Positions 34,161 through 42,711 are shown, numbered from the stretch's first letter. The stretch is 64,000 bases of DNA from Fluviicola sp. (GCA_029866325.1 JARWZO010000031.1:62001-126000), one strand, 5' to 3'. Made by a program: numbers and translations. The notes: generated by a model from the letters alone, not told the origin.

Positions 34161-34938
34161 ATGGAATTTCAGATAAATAGTGATGATTTAATGGCATTCT
34201 TAAAAACCCGAACTAATGAAATAAACTCAGAAAAAGATTTTATTCATTCGAAAATTGATTCATGGTTGGCGCAAGTTGAAAACGGATTATGTTCTTCTAA
34301 TGAAAAGAAGCAAAAAAGAAAGGAGTTGATTGACCTAGGAAAGTTCATTCTTTGTTTTAATAAAGACATAGAAATTATTGACGCCCTTTGTGAAAGTCCA
34401 GACTTTTTTATTTCTCTAAACGGAAAACAAATAGGAATTGAGCTTGCTGATGTGGTAATTAGACAAAATGAAAAAGAAAAAGAGGGTTCTTTGAAAAAGA
34501 TTTTCACTCACGTTGAAACTGAATTACAAAAAGAACCAAGCAAGTACAATGGTCTTTACAAAATAAGTTTTACTGAAAAACTACTGTTTAATTCAAAAAA
34601 TCAGACACAAATTAAAACCGAGTTATTGGATTTAATCAAAAACTCAAAATCTTCAGGAACAGTAATCAGCCAAATTAGAAGAAGTCCACACTCAAACGTT
34701 TCAATATATCATAGTGAGGCTTCAGTAGTAGGTTCATTGGAAAGAACCCAAAGTATCGAATTATGCGTCAGATAAATTTGTGGAAATCTGGCTTTTAATG
34801 ATAATCGGAGGAGTTCAAACATCTAGTTATTACTCTTCTATCGAGAATACTGTTACCGAAATTCCCTTCAATACAAGTTTCAACAAAATTTTCTTGTTGA
34901 ACTTTTTTACTTCAGAATTATTTGAGTTGCCAGTATAA
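34161..34938 (+). pseudogene. Frameshifted gene of unknown function inside the inverted-repeat element
   Basis: The first frame from ATG 34161 runs 204 residues and stops at 34773-34775. The +1 frame from about 34730 continues with plausible coding sequence (KVSNYASDKFVEIWLLMIIGG, and further) to a stop at 34936-34938, so the intact product would be about 258 residues. The +1 frame has stops just before 34732, which places the shift between about 34730 and 34775; an extra base in the ACCCAAAG stretch is one option. Residues 77-97 (CESPDFF, then GKQIGIELADV) faintly resemble a PD-(D/E)XK nuclease core with Asp81 and Glu94, but a clear catalytic Lys is missing. Function is unknown. A sequencing error or programmed shift is also possible. 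Confidence 0.6.
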
Positions 34939-34939
34939 A

Positions 34940-34980
34940 GCGAGTGCGGTAGCCGAGCCAAAATCTGTGCATCTGTGGGA
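34940..34980 (-). repeat. Right 41-bp terminal inverted repeat
   Basis: Begins GCGAGTGCGGTAGCCGAG and ends GCATCTGTGGGA. Exact reverse complement of 34083-34123. It starts one base after the restored stop codon of the enclosed gene. Confidence 0.97.
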
Positions 34981-35004
34981 GTTCTTTATAGTCGAATTCT
35001 GGAA

Positions 35005-35901
35005 TTACTTTGCTTTGTTTGCTACGTAAACTCCTGAAAGCACCACGCACATTGCCACGGGTTGCAACCAATGAAAGGTTTCCTTGTTGGCGAAAAACCC
35101 TAGAGCCACCGCCACAAACGGAATAAAATAGGTCACAGAACTTGCGAAAACCGCAGAATTTAACGCAATAATCCGATTAAAAATCACTAGTGCGAAACAC
35201 GTTCCCACAACACTTAATATGGCAATGTAACCCAGCCCTTCCAAGGCATGAGGATTGGTTAAGGTTGTATTCAGTGTTCCGGTCAGAAAAATGGCGATGC
35301 CAGCCGGAATAGCTGTAAATGAAAATGCCAAAGCGGTAATTTCCCACGATTTAAAACCGGACAATGTCGATTTGATGGTATTCAGACTCAAGCCATAACA
35401 TGCCGTAGCTAAAATCAACGCACCTATGTGATACCATTCGCCTCGGCTATTGAACTTCGAGCTCACCAAAATCAACATCACGATTCCAGAAAATGCGATG
35501 AGCAATCCCAACGATTGTTTCCACTTCAACACTTGACGGAAAAAGAGCGCTCCGATAATCAGTGTAAAAAATGGAGTGAGGCTGTTCAACATTCCGGCAA
35601 CGCCCGAAGAAAGTTCGGTTTCGGCAAACGTGAACAAAAAAGCAGGAATGAAGTTGCCCGAAAAACCAACCACCAACAAACTCAATACTTGCTTGGAATG
35701 CTTGATTTTCCGCAAGGAGAAAATCCCGAAAGGTAACATCACCAAACCGGCAATGAGCATGCGCAATGAGGCGACCTGTGTATCGGAATAAATAGGCAAT
35801 TGATCGGTAGTTTCCATTCCACGCTTCATCAGAATGAAGGAACTTCCCCAAATGCATGCCAGCATTGCCAGCATCAGGTAACTTTTCAGTTCTTTCGACA
35901 T
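35005..35901 (-). CDS. DMT superfamily transporter (EamA family)
   Basis: A 298-residue inner-membrane protein with about ten hydrophobic helices in two EamA repeats. Family features include the start LAMLACIWGSSFILMKRGM, the charged first loop, ELSSGVAGMLNSLTPFFTLIIGALFF at the end of the first repeat (seen in parts), and ending VLSGVYVANKAK. Members export amino acids, metabolites or drugs; the substrate cannot be read. Its start is 3 nt from the end of the small membrane gene at 35905, so the two are probably co-transcribed. Confidence 0.9.
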   Translation of the reverse strand: MSKELKSYLMLAMLACIWGSSFILMKRGMETTDQLPIYSDTQVASLRMLIAGLVMLPFGIFSLRKIKHSKQVLSLLVVGFSGNFIPAFLFTFAETELSSGVAGMLNSLTPFFTLIIGALFFRQVLKWKQSLGLLIAFSGIVMLILVSSKFNSRGEWYHIGALILATACYGLSLNTIKSTLSGFKSWEITALAFSFTAIPAGIAIFLTGTLNTTLTNPHALEGLGYIAILSVVGTCFALVIFNRIIALNSAVFASSVTYFIPFVAVALGFFANKETFHWLQPVAMCVVLSGVYVANKAK

Positions 35902-35904
35902 TCG

Positions 35905-36219
35905 CTATTTTTTGGGTTGATTTCCAATCCAAACACGGTAGGCAATCAGTGCCGGAAAAGCAACAAGCATGAGAACAACCATGAAATAACCCATTCCAAC
36001 GAGGTGAAAACTCTTTACATCTTTCAGATCTTTATCACTGATTCCCAGTCCAATAAAATAACTTAGACTCATTTTCACCGGCTCGATACGCTCCACTCCG
36101 TTGACACTAAAAACAACCTCTCCATCAAACAGGTTGATAGGAATAGTAAACAAAATTGTGCTCACAAGAATGAGAGTTAACACAAATACCGCCACCGGTT
36201 TACGGATGATTTCTTTCAT
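35905..36219 (-). CDS. Small membrane protein, unknown function
   Basis: 104 residues with two hydrophobic helices (about residues 10-30 and 76-96) and a periplasmic loop of about 45 residues (LFDGEVVFSVNGVERIEPVKM). The C-terminus is short and basic (IGNQPKK). No known motif is visible. It is the first gene of a two-gene minus-strand unit with the EamA transporter, 3 nt apart. Upstream lies the palindromic divergent spacer shared with the GT4 gene. Confidence 0.72.
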   Translation of the reverse strand: MKEIIRKPVAVFVLTLILVSTILFTIPINLFDGEVVFSVNGVERIEPVKMSLSYFIGLGISDKDLKDVKSFHLVGMGYFMVVLMLVAFPALIAYRVWIGNQPKK

Positions 36220-36248
36220 GGAATAAACTATGGTGCAAAGGTACTTCT

Positions 36249-36385
36249 AATGTTGAATTTTGATGTTGAATTGACTTGAGAAGTTTTATGTATTTATGAG
36301 TTCTCACAACTGTCCAACTTAACAAACTCAAAAACTTAACTAATAAAAGGCAAGTCAATTCAACATCAAAATCAAGCATCAAACA
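36249..36385. repeat. Imperfect palindrome of about 135 bp in a divergent spacer
   Basis: Core arms 36257-36278 and 36351-36372 are perfect reverse complements (22 bp). Weaker inner pairs follow (AAGTTTT at 36281-36287 with AAAACTT in 36330-36337; TGAGTT at 36297-36302 with AACTCA at 36325-36330). The outer flank extends with one bulged base. It lies between the start of the minus-strand gene at 36219 and the plus-strand gene at 36410, so it overlaps both promoter regions. Confidence 0.88.
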
Positions 36386-36409
36386 TCAATTCATGTTACT
36401 TTTACAAAC

Positions 36410-37510
36410 ATGCAACGCATCGGATATTTATGTGGCTCAAAAAGCTGGGGCGGATTGGAAATGAATCAATGGCGTAATGCCCGTTGGATGAAACAGCGCG
36501 GTCATGAAGTCGTTGTTTTCGGCAAGGAAGGAAGTCAACTCGAAAGCTATTGCAAGAAGGATGAACTTACCTTTGTTGCCGTTCCGGATTACAGGAAATA
36601 TTATGATGTAGCTGCGGCCCGAAAGCTGAGCAGATTGCTGAAAGCGAACCGAATTGATCACCTCATAATTCGTGATGTGCGCGATATGAGTGTGGCTGCT
36701 TTGGCTAAAAATTGGTTTTCGCACCCGTTTAAACTACATTATTTCATGGAAATGCAATTGGGCGTTTCTAAACGGAACGTATTACATACTCTTCGTTTCC
36801 GACAGTTTGATACCTGGAGTTGTCCCTTGCATTGGTTGGAAGAACAAGTAAAAACGAAAACCCGAATGCCCCACGACCGGATTATTTACATTCCTTCAGG
36901 GTTAGAATTGGCACCTTTGCAGCAAGCGCTTTCGAAAGAAGAAGCACGGAGATTATTGGATGTTCCACAAACGGGTGTTTTGATTGGTTTAGCCGGACGA
37001 TTTGATCCGCAAAAAGGACAGCTCTTGTTATTAGAAGCTGCACAACAACTAACCGATCAATCGTTTGGAATTGTGTTTCTGGGAGCACCAACCCACAACG
37101 AAGGCGAAAACTACCATCAAACGATGTTAGATCTTATTGAATCGGCCGGATTGCGTGAACGTGTGTTTGTACGTCCGTTTCGCAACGACATCAACGTTTT
37201 CTACAAAGCAATAGACGCATTTGTAATGGCTTCTAAAGCCGAAACCTTCGGGATGGTTACCATTGAGGCTATGGCTTGCGGAACGCCTGTTGTAGGAAGC
37301 AATGCCGGCGGGACACCTGAATTACTGCAATTCGGAGAGTTAGGTTACTTGTTTGAACCGCTTTCGAGTGACGATTTAGCCGCAAAATTGGGTGATTTCC
37401 TATGTAACTCGCACTTGTTTCCTTCCGAAAAATTGGAACAAGCCATGCAATTATTTGATCATCGTTCGGTGTGTGAGTTGGTGGAAAACAGGCTAGAATC
37501 CTTTCGCTAA
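36410..37510 (+). CDS. Glycosyltransferase family 4 protein
   Basis: A 366-residue GT-B fold glycosyltransferase. The N-terminal half starts MQRIGYLCGSKSWGGLEMNQW, with the usual glycine-rich acceptor loop. The C-terminal half holds the nucleotide-sugar site: LIGLAGRFDPQKGQLLLLEA, a predicted E-x7-E motif in KAETFGMVTIEAMACGTPVV, and GGTPELLQFGELGYLF. Such enzymes use a nucleotide sugar to build lipopolysaccharide or exopolysaccharide. The donor and acceptor are unknown. It converges with the PAP2 phosphatase gene, with 7 nt between the stops. Confidence 0.92.
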   Translation: MQRIGYLCGSKSWGGLEMNQWRNARWMKQRGHEVVVFGKEGSQLESYCKKDELTFVAVPDYRKYYDVAAARKLSRLLKANRIDHLIIRDVRDMSVAALAKNWFSHPFKLHYFMEMQLGVSKRNVLHTLRFRQFDTWSCPLHWLEEQVKTKTRMPHDRIIYIPSGLELAPLQQALSKEEARRLLDVPQTGVLIGLAGRFDPQKGQLLLLEAAQQLTDQSFGIVFLGAPTHNEGENYHQTMLDLIESAGLRERVFVRPFRNDINVFYKAIDAFVMASKAETFGMVTIEAMACGTPVVGSNAGGTPELLQFGELGYLFEPLSSDDLAAKLGDFLCNSHLFPSEKLEQAMQLFDHRSVCELVENRLESFR

Positions 37511-37517
37511 TCCGGAT

Positions 37518-38105
37518 TTAAGGTCCGGTAATCCATTTCTGTGTTTGGAACGTTAGGAAAGACGCCCCGATGCCAATCAAAGCTCCCACAATTACATCCG
37601 AAGGATAATGCATGCCCAAATACATACGCGAATACCCTATTGCAACGGCATACGTATACGCCGGAACAATCACATACCAGCGCGGAAAAGCCAAACTGAG
37701 CGAAGTAGCTGTTGCAAACGCATTGGTGGTATGGCCGGAAGGAAATGATAATGGTCCACCAATTCCTTTTTTGTAAATCAAATCGGGATAAGCAGTAAAA
37801 GGGCGCGTACGATCAACAGTGAATTTGAGAGTGGTCGTCAGCGCATTCGCAAACAGAATGGAAACAGCCGTATTGTACGATTGAATGCGTAAGTCTTTGT
37901 CAAGCGTGGCACAACCTGTGATAAATAGTGTAACTGGTGTAGCAATCGTAACAGGAATTACTGTATGTGACGTAAACTGCCACGGTTTGTCAATAGGCTG
38001 CACAGGGCCGTTCAATTTATCCAGCAACTTCAAATCGACACTTTGGGCGAAACCGTTCGTGCTTGAAATCAGCAACAGTAGGAAACCAAAAAGAAACTTC
38101 TTCAA
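37518..38105 (-). CDS. PAP2 family phosphatase
   Basis: A 195-residue membrane phosphatase of the PAP2/haloperoxidase-like family. All three active-site motifs are complete: KX6RP (Lys94, Arg101, Pro102), PSGH (residues 122-125) and SRX5HX3D (Arg160, His166, Asp170). A signal peptide or first helix precedes them (residues 1-20, ending NGFAQ). Likely substrates are undecaprenyl diphosphate or phosphatidic acid/PGP at the outer face of the inner membrane. The neighbouring glycosyltransferase and sugar kinase suggest envelope glycan metabolism, but no specific role. Confidence 0.92.
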   Translation of the reverse strand: MKKFLFGFLLLLISSTNGFAQSVDLKLLDKLNGPVQPIDKPWQFTSHTVIPVTIATPVTLFITGCATLDKDLRIQSYNTAVSILFANALTTTLKFTVDRTRPFTAYPDLIYKKGIGGPLSFPSGHTTNAFATATSLSLAFPRWYVIVPAYTYAVAIGYSRMYLGMHYPSDVIVGALIGIGASFLTFQTQKWITGP

Positions 38106-38157
38106 TGCTCTTATTTTACCTCAAAAGTAAACTAAAAACTGCAATCAAGACTTTTGC

Positions 38158-39288
38158 CTAATCACCTGCACCAACCGGTTTGTCATAACCAAGAAAATGT
38201 AAGTATTTATTATGATCATGTTGAATGCCAGCCTGCCTTCCCCAATAATAAAGAGGTAAATTGGTTATCTTTTTAATAGAATTCGTTTGATGGATGGTAG
38301 AGTCAGGACTACTAGGACTAATCGGATTGATTGGAGTAATTGGAATAAAGGTCGTTTTCTCTTGATTCAATTCGCAAGTGCCAGTCTTTCCATTTACTTG
38401 CGCATATTGTGCTTTTATGCCCTTTCCTTTTTTTAATTCACCGTAAATCATCTTAAACGCTTCGGCTAGTGTTAAAACACTTATCAATTTCACATCGTAA
38501 GCTGAAGGTGCATAAGGATTATCCGATCCCTTCTTACCATATAATGCTGCTAATTGATCAACATGGCAAGCGGAAAAAGGAACAATATCCATGACATTAA
38601 CATAGCGCCAACTAGTTGAGAAAGTCTTATCGAACAGGTTTGCGAAATTTTGATCCCAAGCGGTAGGAGCTGCAAAAGTAATCACGGAAAACAGTTGGGG
38701 CAATTGTTTTAATTGCGCTAACTTTTGTTGGAGCCAAAGCGAATAAACCGTTGCTAGATTACCTCCCAAACTATGTCCAGTAACACAAAGATATTTTACT
38801 GTTTTCTGCTGACTCAAAAAATCCAACATACTCTTTCCGTTGCTATCTATCAACTGCGTTAAAAACTCCAACCCTATTGTAGCTCCTAAAGAAATGATTG
38901 CATTTGTTTTTTTGTTGTCGGCGTCCCTCCAAAACTTCTGAGAAAACAAATCAAAGTCCTCAACAATCCAATTAAGAATAGAATTGATTGTTGTATCGAT
39001 TGGTAGCGAGCCTCTAATAGCTATGACATATTGATCTCCTGATTGCGCGATAAATGCATAATTCACAAACCCTGCTTCTTTTGGTTTAACGGGTTGCCAA
39101 GCTACTTCCCATTCTGGTAAATACTCAGCCAATGCATTTTTAACTGCATTTTCATCTTGATACAATTGTTCGGAATAGGATGAAATTGCGGCAAGAATCA
39201 ATGCCGTTACATCGTTATTCGCCCGTTCATTTTGTTTGGACGGGGCATTATCACCAATGATAATTTGAGTTGTTTGAGTAGTTGTCAT
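38158..39288 (-). CDS. Lipase class 3 family protein
   Basis: 376 residues from the ATG at 39288 (a TTG at 39354, 3 nt after the preceding stop, would add 22 residues without family likeness). The alpha/beta-hydrolase nucleophile elbow VTGHSLGGNLA places Ser173 at the active site, and FAAPTAWDQNFANLF and the later His region fit lipase class 3. IAIRGS near residue 90 is the expected oxyanion-strand region. There is no signal peptide, so it may be cytoplasmic or leave by another route. A Pro/Ser/Thr-rich insert (PITPINPISPSSP) lies near residue 335. It is the last gene of a minus-strand series from 42679. Confidence 0.82.
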   Translation of the reverse strand: MTTTQTTQIIIGDNAPSKQNERANNDVTALILAAISSYSEQLYQDENAVKNALAEYLPEWEVAWQPVKPKEAGFVNYAFIAQSGDQYVIAIRGSLPIDTTINSILNWIVEDFDLFSQKFWRDADNKKTNAIISLGATIGLEFLTQLIDSNGKSMLDFLSQQKTVKYLCVTGHSLGGNLATVYSLWLQQKLAQLKQLPQLFSVITFAAPTAWDQNFANLFDKTFSTSWRYVNVMDIVPFSACHVDQLAALYGKKGSDNPYAPSAYDVKLISVLTLAEAFKMIYGELKKGKGIKAQYAQVNGKTGTCELNQEKTTFIPITPINPISPSSPDSTIHQTNSIKKITNLPLYYWGRQAGIQHDHNKYLHFLGYDKPVGAGD

Positions 39289-39357
39289 ATTCAGTAATTT
39301 GGTTATATCTGTTTCAAAAACATCCAAATTACACAAAAAAGGGGAAATGATCAATAA

Positions 39358-40029
39358 TCAACTCAACGCCTTGAACTTATCTGAGAAATAAACGCGATCT
39401 CGATTCACACGAGTTTCCAAAGCTGTGCGGAATTCGCCGTATTTTCCTTCCGGAATACAATCGGTCGGGAAAAACAATTGCAATTCTTCAATGTATTCGA
39501 AATAAATGGTTTGCTGATGCGATTCAACGCGGCGCAATCCTGAAAAATACAAGACTTTTACTTCACGATCAGCCACCACTACTGCTTTGTGGGTAATTCC
39601 AACACGAAACCAAGGCATTGCTACAAGTAGAAAAACCAACTGATCCAAGCCCAACAACCCATAAACCAATGCTACCAACCAAGCTTCCGTTGTTACTTCA
39701 TACATGGCGAAGGCAACAATAAATGCAATAGTAGCTTCGATGATCAGGTACATGCGGACTTGCTTTTTACGCTCTACTCCTACTTCAGTACACCAAATAA
39801 AACGTTCCGGTTTGCGGGTCATTCCTACTCCGGTCCAGCGACTAGCCGAACGACGAAGAATGAGAATCAGTAATACAATGGCAAATCCGAGAAAGATCAA
39901 TTCCCTATTTTCCAATTGTTCACCGGTGGTATGAAGAAACTCAATCGGCAAATCAAAACCTACAATGATGGCAAAAGCCATTGTCGGAAATGAAATCACC
40001 AATAATAGGAGATTGATCGCTCTGTTCAT
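39358..40029 (-). CDS. Hypothetical membrane protein
   Basis: 223 residues with about four hydrophobic helices: two at the N-terminus (residues 5-24 and 45-60) and two in the middle (about 92-110 and 115-140), followed by a soluble C-terminal domain of about 80 residues (ITHKAVVVADREVKVLYFSGLRRV). The soluble part could be a pleckstrin-like bacterial domain, but this is only a resemblance in style. It starts 3 nt after the DUF349 gene ends, a tight link. Confidence 0.7.
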   Translation of the reverse strand: MNRAINLLLLVISFPTMAFAIIVGFDLPIEFLHTTGEQLENRELIFLGFAIVLLILILRRSASRWTGVGMTRKPERFIWCTEVGVERKKQVRMYLIIEATIAFIVAFAMYEVTTEAWLVALVYGLLGLDQLVFLLVAMPWFRVGITHKAVVVADREVKVLYFSGLRRVESHQQTIYFEYIEELQLFFPTDCIPEGKYGEFRTALETRVNRDRVYFSDKFKALS

Positions 40030-40032
40030 GTG

Positions 40033-41736
40033 TTATAGTTGCTTGATTTTGCGTTGAATTTCTTCTATTTTGCGCTTTGAGGCTTCAATCTTCTGATCAA
40101 CTTCTTTACGCAATGCATCGGCACTTGCACCTTTCGACCGGGCAAAAAAGCCGAGATTGTTCTCGTATTGCAGAATATCAGCTTTTAGTTGGTGCATTTT
40201 GTCGAACAAATCGGCTCGTTCTCGCGCCAGCATTTTATCGGCATTTGGGTTGGCTTTTAGTGTGTCCACGCGTGCTTGGAACAAAACGCGTTCCTGCTCT
40301 TCGCCTTCCAGTTTCAATTTCTGATAGTGGTTGTTTAGCGCGTCTCTGTAGGCGTTGTAGACAGCATCTTTTTGTTTCATCGGCACAAAACCGATGGCCA
40401 TAAATGCAGTGGAAAACTCCTTCAGCATAGCCAAAGCTTCTTTCTTATCTTCTGGAATTTGCGCTGCTTTAATCTGTTCGATCAAGGCTATTTTAGCGTC
40501 GTAATTGCTCGATAATTCCTGATCTTGTTGTGAAAAATGGTTTTGCTTGGCGGTAAAAAAGTGATCACACGCTGCACGGAATTCCTTCCATAATTTTTGT
40601 TCGTTGCGTTGTCCGGCATTTCCTGTTTCTTTCCATTGTTTCTGGATTTTCAAAATTTGCTCGGTAGTCGCTTTCCAATCGGTTGAATCTTTCAGCGCAT
40701 TCACTTTGTTGATCAATTCCTGTTTTTTAGAAGCTAATCCGTCAAATTGTGAACGTAACACGTCAAAAAACGCTTTCTTGGCAGTAAAGAAACTATCGCA
40801 TACACCTCTGAATTCTTTCCAGATTTCTTCGTTTTCTTTACGCGGACCAAAACCAATTACTTTCCACTCTTCTTGAAGCGCCAACAATTGTTCGGTTGCC
40901 TGTTCCCAATCTTTATTGGCGATCCATTCACCTTGTTTGGCAATCAATTCTTTTGCGCGTTCAACCACGGCTTTTTTCTTTTCGAGATTGCCCGACAATT
41001 CCGTGCGGCGTTCTTCGTAGAATGCATGAATACGTGCATAAACCACGCGCACAGCATCCCAATAAGCGGTTTTGAGCGTTTCCCAATCATCGTTGTTTAC
41101 CGGTCCTGTTTCGTCCCATTCGTGTTGCAACGCTTTGATGGCGGCTTCTACCTCCTTGATTTGCTCTGTTTTATCCAATTGCTGGATTTTCTGAACAACC
41201 TCTAATTTCAATTGGTGATTGCGGTGCAAATCGTGTTCGCGCAATTCGCGGTAAATCTTTAGATGGTAGAAAAACTCTTCCAGCAAACGCGAATATTCCG
41301 ATTGCACTTCTTGGCGCTTTTCACGTGGAATATCACCCACGGTTTTCCACGCATCGTGAATTTCCTTGTATTGCGTTAATGCAGCACCAATATTTTCTTC
41401 TGTCTTGATGACATTGCGCAGACGCTCGATCAATGCATTTTTTTCGCGTAAATGGGCAGCCTCTGTATCTTTCTTCGATTGTTGCGCAGTATTGCGACGC
41501 TCTTTGTATTCGCTATAGATGGCATAAAATTGTTCGCGTACTTCATCTTCTTCCGCTTCCTGAGGTTCTTCACCACGTTCACGCGCTTCCAACTGAGCAA
41601 CCTGAAATTTGCGTTGTTCCTCTAGCACCACATCATCAAATTTGGTGCGTAACTCGCTTACATCACGACTCACCGCCAACGGATCTTCCTGTGATGTCAA
41701 TGCTTTTAACGCTTCTATAAATGCCAACTTTTCCAT
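40033..41736 (-). CDS. DUF349 repeat protein
   Basis: A 567-residue cytoplasmic protein, almost entirely helical and highly charged. It carries several DUF349 repeats marked by W-K-x-x-G patterns, for example AWKTVGDIPREKRQEV, EWDETGPVNNDDWETLK, EWKVIGFGPRKENEEIWKEF and QWKETGNAGQRNEQKLWKEF. Similar multi-DUF349 proteins occur widely in Bacteroidetes and their function is poorly known. A final coiled coil ends RKIKQL. The gene starts 13 nt after the sugar-kinase gene ends and may form one operon with it. Confidence 0.9.
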   Translation of the reverse strand: MEKLAFIEALKALTSQEDPLAVSRDVSELRTKFDDVVLEEQRKFQVAQLEARERGEEPQEAEEDEVREQFYAIYSEYKERRNTAQQSKKDTEAAHLREKNALIERLRNVIKTEENIGAALTQYKEIHDAWKTVGDIPREKRQEVQSEYSRLLEEFFYHLKIYRELREHDLHRNHQLKLEVVQKIQQLDKTEQIKEVEAAIKALQHEWDETGPVNNDDWETLKTAYWDAVRVVYARIHAFYEERRTELSGNLEKKKAVVERAKELIAKQGEWIANKDWEQATEQLLALQEEWKVIGFGPRKENEEIWKEFRGVCDSFFTAKKAFFDVLRSQFDGLASKKQELINKVNALKDSTDWKATTEQILKIQKQWKETGNAGQRNEQKLWKEFRAACDHFFTAKQNHFSQQDQELSSNYDAKIALIEQIKAAQIPEDKKEALAMLKEFSTAFMAIGFVPMKQKDAVYNAYRDALNNHYQKLKLEGEEQERVLFQARVDTLKANPNADKMLARERADLFDKMHQLKADILQYENNLGFFARSKGASADALRKEVDQKIEASKRKIEEIQRKIKQL

Positions 41737-41749
41737 AACTCTTTCGGTT

Positions 41750-42679
41750 TTATCCTACCGTCTCTACCATATCAAAATCCGTCAACGCAACAAATTGCTC
41801 GATGCGTGCTTCAATTGCCTCTTTTGTCAAATCCAATAAACGTTCTGTTCCGAACTTCTCTACACAGAACGAAGCCAATGCCGAACCGGCAATAATAGCG
41901 CGTTTCATATTGTTAAACGATGTATCTCCCGTTGCGGCAATGTATCCCATAAAACCACCGGCAAATGTATCTCCCGCTCCTGTCGGATCAAATACTTCTT
42001 CCAATGGCAAAGCCGGCGCAAAGAATACTTTTTCGTCCTGGAACAACAAAGCTCCGTGTTCTCCTTTTTTAATCACCAATGTATGCGGACCCATTGCGCG
42101 GATCACTTTCGCTGCCTTCACCAATGAATATTCACCCGACAACTGACGTGCTTCTTCATCGTTGACGAACAATACATCAACCAGTGCCAATGTTTGTTTC
42201 AAATCATCCATGGCGATGTCCATCCAGAAATTCATCGTATCCATTGCCACCAATTTCGGACGTTCATGCAAACGTTCAACCACCTGGCGTTGTACTTGCG
42301 GCGAAAGATTCCCAAGCATTACATAGTCAACACCTTGGTATGCCTCCGGAATAATCGGATCAAAATGCTCCAATACGTTCAACTCTGTAATCAAGGTATC
42401 GCGCGAGTTCATATCGTTGTGGTAACGACCCGACCAAAAGAACGTTTTCTCACCTTGTTTAATTTGTAAACCGTCAAGATTCACTCCTTTTGCTTGAAGC
42501 AAATCCAACATACTTTGAGGAAAGTCTTCACCCACAACCGAAACGATACGCTGATCGGATACATAATTGGAAGCTGAAAGGGCGATGAACGTACCCGCAC
42601 CACCAATAATCTTATCTGTTTTTCCGAAAGGTGTTTCAATCGCGTCGAAGGCAACACTTCCTACTATCAATAAACTCAT
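41750..42679 (-). CDS. PfkB family sugar or nucleoside kinase
   Basis: 309 residues from the ATG at 42679 (an upstream in-frame start at 42706 adds nine residues but lies inside the promoter region). It has the PfkB/ribokinase fold: N-terminal GGAGTFIALSAS near residues 26-36 and the C-terminal signature DPTGAGDTFAGGF with catalytic Asp237. It phosphorylates a sugar, nucleoside or similar alcohol with ATP; the substrate is not clear from sequence. It is the first gene of the unit running down to 38158. A promoter-like TACTTTTG lies 25 nt upstream. Confidence 0.9.
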   Translation of the reverse strand: MSLLIVGSVAFDAIETPFGKTDKIIGGAGTFIALSASNYVSDQRIVSVVGEDFPQSMLDLLQAKGVNLDGLQIKQGEKTFFWSGRYHNDMNSRDTLITELNVLEHFDPIIPEAYQGVDYVMLGNLSPQVQRQVVERLHERPKLVAMDTMNFWMDIAMDDLKQTLALVDVLFVNDEEARQLSGEYSLVKAAKVIRAMGPHTLVIKKGEHGALLFQDEKVFFAPALPLEEVFDPTGAGDTFAGGFMGYIAATGDTSFNNMKRAIIAGSALASFCVEKFGTERLLDLTKEAIEARIEQFVALTDFDMVETVG

Positions 42680-42703
42680 GCTTTTTCTATCAAATACTAA
42701 GCG

Positions 42704-42711
42704 CAAAAGTA
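42704..42711 (-). promoter_or_regulatory. Possible -7 element (TACTTTTG) for the pfkB gene
   Basis: On the minus strand the sequence reads TACTTTTG and matches TANNTTTG. The -33 region is not convincing. The leader to ATG 42679 would be about 18 nt, which supports that start. Confidence 0.42.

Larger units (their letters stand above)
34083..34980. mobile_element. 898-bp element with 41-bp perfect terminal inverted repeats and one gene
   Basis: Bases 34083-34123 are the exact reverse complement of 34940-34980, with no mismatch in 41 bp. The interior is almost filled by one frameshifted gene whose restored stop codon (34936-34938) ends one base before the right arm. A GTT triplet flanks both ends (34080-34082 and 34981-34983), which could be a 3-bp target duplication or chance. 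The interior is visibly richer in A than its neighbours. No transposase is encoded. This points to a non-autonomous mobile unit, or to a cassette bracketed by recombining repeats. Confidence 0.62.

Noticed and set aside
34083..34980. Inverted-repeat element as a classical insertion sequence
   Set aside because: The only gene shows no transposase motif (no DDE or HUH pattern), so a plain IS call is not supported.
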